Assembly: GCA_963920665.1 (NCBI GenBank)
Contig: OY987265.1
Coordinates: forward strand, 2,299,001-2,363,000
DNA: 64,000 nucleotides
Source: Straminergon stramineum
Lineage: Eukaryota; Streptophyta; Bryopsida; Hypnales; Calliergonaceae
Reading direction: 5' to 3'
Positions 60,574 to 64,000 of the stretch are shown piece by piece. The first letter of the stretch is position 1. Every line of letters begins with the position of its first letter. The notes beneath the pieces are model-generated. The model searched no databases, was not told where the DNA came from, and saw only the letters and a program-made list of their open reading frames with translations. Both the position numbers and the translations under genes were made by a program.

Positions 60574-62901
60574 CTATTCGTACCAGTTGCGTGCACATTC
60601 CACAGGTGCAGTCTTAGTCCTCTGCTGGTCGGTGCAGTAGTCGTAGATCATATGCTTGCTGCGCACATTCTTGAGCTGGCCAATTTGGTTTGCATTCAGG
60701 TCTTGGTAGGCGGCTCCTTGCCACCACTGGTTGCCGTTCTTGCAAGCATTTACGCCAAATTTAACGTCGCAAGAGTCGAGACCGAAACCTGTTCGAGCAC
60801 ATTTTGCACTCAGCAATCATTAATTCCATAAGACTAGCATGTCAAGTCTGGGCCAGCACTATCACTTACAAAGCTTTTAACACAGGAGCATGCCCCGTGA
60901 CCTACCTTGGAAAGATGCAACGAAGGGAGCTGCGTTCCAATCCAGGCCAACTTTGCCACCGTCAGTGGCCCAAGAGCTCCCGTCCCACAGACTTGCGTAG
61001 ATGCCCACTCCTTGGCTGTTGGGGAATGGCACTCCAAGGTCTTCGTTGTTCTTGAAGACGCGAATAGGGGTCGTGTCCACATAGAATCTGAAGAGAGAGA
61101 GAAAAAAGGGTTCAGGATTTAATGTAAGGAACCCAAAACCGTCAAAATAAGGATCTGATCTATTTTCACATTGGTGAGAATTATTTTAAAAATTTTGGGT
61201 TGTGGCCAAGAGCAATTTTTGGTTATTACCCAACGCGAGCTGTTTCATACTATATGTAGTTGTATGGAATTTGTAATGAAATTTAAAGTCATTGTGATGT
61301 TTCAACTAAAACCATGCTCCATCTGATCTTCCTCACTCATTAAAAGCCTTACATTGAGAAGGAAAAGGTTTAAACCAAAACAAGTTCTACAAACAGAACA
61401 TTTGCATTTGGCAGATTTCATTAACTTAAGGTTGTTGCTTGAATGACATTTAGTCATGATATATTTGGTTTAAGGAGCGTGGAGGATAGAGAGATTCTTA
61501 CCTCAGTGTATATTATGGTTACGTTATTAAGTTGTCCTCTAAACAAACGATATGTGCTGCACTGATGTCTAGTTGCAGAGTTGAAGCGTGAGGGAGGAGC
61601 TTACACAATCATATTCTTGTTCCAGAGCAGAGAATATGTGTGGAAGTCGGCAGTTGGGTCGAACCAGAGGTTGATGCGCTGCTCGCGGCTTCCCTTCCCC
61701 TTGGCAAACACATTGGTCTGCAGAATGTAGGGTTCGCCTGCCTTGTTGCCGAGAAACTCGAAGTCCATCTCATCATGCTGTGCACCTGCTGACGATAGCT
61801 GCAGGTTGGATACACTCCATCAATAACAAGCGATTATGATCCAAGGCAACAACACTCGAGGGACTGAGCATTGTTCCTATTATCAGAATGGCTTAAATTT
61901 TAAATGCCCTGTTAGCAATTGAAATACATTCCTACACCTTTGCATACCAAAAGAAAAAGGTTATAAATTTTCCAAGTCTGACCTTAGGTGTACCAAAAAT
62001 GGTGTGGTGTTCATCCTCATAATCAATATCTACATTGTAGCGAAGACTTAATAGGGATAGCTTCGGGTGTTGCTATGTTGCTACCTAATGTCAAGGCTAA
62101 CAAGTGGTCAGTATCTTACATAGTAAGCAGTGACGGTGCCTGCAGAGTTTCCTGGCACCAATTTGATCCCCATTCCAATGCTCCCAAACAGATAGTTGCC
62201 CTTGGATCCAAATGCAGCAGCTGCGCAGCAAGAAGCAATTGGATCACATCAGTTGCAGAAATCTGATAGTGTTTTACAGAAGAAGGTGAAGACTTTAACC
62301 CGGAATATTGTAGCTTGAATGAACACAACTAGTGGGCTTCAGACCTTGGTGAATGGGCATTGGAAGAAAATGTAGATGCACGTGTGACTGACCAATCACA
62401 ACATTCAACTGCATAGAAACTTTGAGATCGACGAATAATACCTATTATGCTGGCGAGTGATTTAAAAAGAGAACTAATTATCAACAAAATGAGAGATTAT
62501 ACATAACTAGATGTTCAATTCAATTCAGTGCCATTACCTAAGTCGGAAACATGGAAACAAGTTAAACGTTGCGGTCTGTAGTGCCCGTTCCCAAACTGCT
62601 ACTTGGATATATTCAGTCACCATTGAAATGATTCACTTTGGGATGTATCGCATTCAACAAGATTGAACCCACTAATATGAATCTAGGAGCTTCAGCAATT
62701 GAGTGTTAGTTGCAAATGTTTCACAATTGTACCTGATGTTTTGTCCAGAACGAGATCCACGCGAGCACCGGCATTTAGAACTCTGGTGTGGAAGGTATCA
62801 GTCTCGGCGAGGTAGTTTGCTGTGAATGGCTGTGCAGCCACGGCGGCCTGAATTGTTACAGCTAGGAGCAGTAGCAGAAGAGCAGCCCTGTTGGACTCCA
62901 T
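60574..62901 (-). CDS. Xyloglucan endotransglucosylase/hydrolase (XTH, GH16)
   Basis: Five exons join to 861 bp, 286 aa: 62901-62733, 62220-62120, 61798-61605, 61087-60906 and 60788-60574, all with GT..AG introns and compatible phases. Exon 1 gives a Leu-rich signal peptide ([20 protein letters not shown]) with cleavage likely near residue 23. Exon 2 carries [20 protein letters not shown]. Exon 3 opens with the catalytic motif [11 protein letters not shown] (residues 98-108), nucleophile E100 and acid/base E104. Exon 4 has [20 protein letters not shown] and [16 protein letters not shown]. Exon 5 encodes the XET C-terminal domain with Cys pairs C222/C231 and C267/C280 and ends RNWYE. XTHs cut and religate xyloglucan in the cell wall. 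Length is normal for the family. The N-glycosylation site often found just after the catalytic motif is absent (N-K-A). It appears intact. Confidence 0.93.
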
Positions 62902-64000
62902 CTTCCAAGGACGATGCTTTTCCGCAGTCAGAACTTTTGCTGTTCAATGGAGGAGCAGACCAGCACTTGTACCCTTTGAAATCTCACTCTGCAAGCAGCA
63001 CCGAACCAACAAATCTTCAGGCTTAATCTCTCGAACTGACAATCAAATTACGTTGAAACAGATTGCAAGCTGCTAAAACGCCTCTGTGTCTACTGTAGAG
63101 CTCGCACATCCTGGAGTGGACGGTGATCAAGAACAGAGCGGGAGATCCATCTCTTCAAGAATTCCAACTGCAGAATATGCGAAAGACGTTGTATATAAGG
63201 TCGACCTCCTCAAAATTTCGGAATTATTGTTGAGAAGACATTTCTAACCCGAATTCTAAGCTTCACTGCAGCTCTTGACTCAATCTCGATACACTTCTCT
63301 GGCAGTGTCGGAGACTTACAGCACAGTATTATCAATTTAACAGATTGATTACAACGTACAACATGCTGTACCTTGGGTTAGAAAATGGATGCCATTGTTC
63401 GTCAGCATTTGTGCATTTAGGTACACATACAGGACTGTGGAACTACAGTAGCTTGAATAGTTCCACAATCAGAGAGCCGAGAACTGGTAAGTTTAAAGAT
63501 CCCAGACTTAGTAGGTGAGAATCTTGAAGACAACTTACTCATGACTGAAGCATTTATGATAAGATGCAGACAGAAAGACCTCGACTGCATATGGAATAGA
63601 CTTTGGAACAAGCTGGACGATCACGAGCAAGTCAAAGATGGCAGAGTGTGCAATGCATACCTGGTGGCAGTGGAGGAGTTCAGAACAGCGCTGGTGATGC
63701 AGAGTTCTGGAGCCAGGATTGCTTCTTATAGGCTTAATTTCTAGTGCTGTGGATTCTTTCCTAGCTCTGTTATTGAGGCTGCTGGTGGAAATGAATTTTC
63801 AAATTATAATCTATCAGCGCAAGAGCCAAATGCCGCTTGTATCATGAGCCCTCCAGAATCTTCTGTCACGGCCAATCCTTGACACTTGTATATTCTCAGA
63901 CATGGTGGGAGGGAGGCTTTTACATAATGAGCTGCACTGTGGTATTTTTTGCTGACAGAGTGTACTAGCAAGTGCAGTTGAGTACCTCTTCAGGATTTTT
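62902..64000. other. XTH upstream region and low-copy DNA at the window edge
   Basis: The first ~300 bp are the likely 5' UTR and promoter of XTH. A TATATAAG at 63193-63200 reads better on the plus strand, so it is not firmly the XTH TATA box. The plus-strand frame at 63541-63744 (67 codons) has no recognised similarity. Composition stays gene-like to the edge, so another gene may lie beyond. Confidence 0.45.

Noticed and set aside
63541..63744. 67-codon plus-strand frame near the right edge
   Set aside because: No recognised protein and no supporting splice or UTR signals; possibly part of a gene outside the window, but not callable.

Overview
This window is nuclear DNA of a land plant. Three loci support that: an intronless 51-aa cytosolic ribosomal protein eL39 gene (59060-59215, +), a five-exon xyloglucan endotransglucosylase/hydrolase gene with signal peptide (60574-62901, -), and a tRNA-Ala(UGC) gene (58792-58864, -). 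A fourth locus, 54902-55676 (-), has two exons whose protein resembles the N-terminus of plant SMN (survival motor neuron) homologues. The species cannot be told from this sequence. The very AT-rich, repeat-dominated background with compact GC-richer genes would suit a large seed-free plant genome, but that is inference.

Layout: 1-9.3 kb is AT-rich repeat-derived DNA. 9.3-12.6 kb is a GC-richer island with coding-like but unidentified minus-strand frames. 12.9-53.2 kb is almost wholly transposon-derived: short TTAA-bounded elements, long foldbacks, two CACTA MITEs, two 5'-truncated LINE-like insertions and simple repeats. 16.7-18.3 kb is a second GC-richer patch. 53.2-55.8 kb is low-copy DNA with the SMN-like gene. 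55.8-58.7 kb is AT-rich with a SINE-like piece. 58.7-64 kb is the gene-dense end (tRNA-Ala, eL39, XTH).

The most interesting signal is one transposon system seen from two sides. (1) At least 15 elements of about 0.22-0.95 kb begin TTAACCCCTAAA (or a variant) and end with its inverted form, so CCCC...GGGG termini are flanked by TTAA. Several are joined end to end and share a single TTAA; others sit inside older repeats at a TTAA. (2) At 42.3-43.9 kb lies a badly broken plus-strand relic with the hallmarks of a piggyBac-type (DDE_Tnp_1_7) transposase: an IDE-M-like block followed by a QYxPxxPxKW block, a GVD...QLRA block, and a C-terminal Cys/His zinc-ribbon. piggyBac enzymes are known to insert at TTAA and to leave TTAA duplications, so the two observations fit together. 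A piggyBac-driven MITE population in a land plant would be unusual. The physical link between this relic and the short elements is inference.

Other points: a ~1.05-kb near-perfect palindrome at 46927-47978; a tandem duplication in the SMN-like gene whose exon-2 copy has lost its splice acceptor; and a LINE-like 3' fragment with a perfect 16-bp target duplication.
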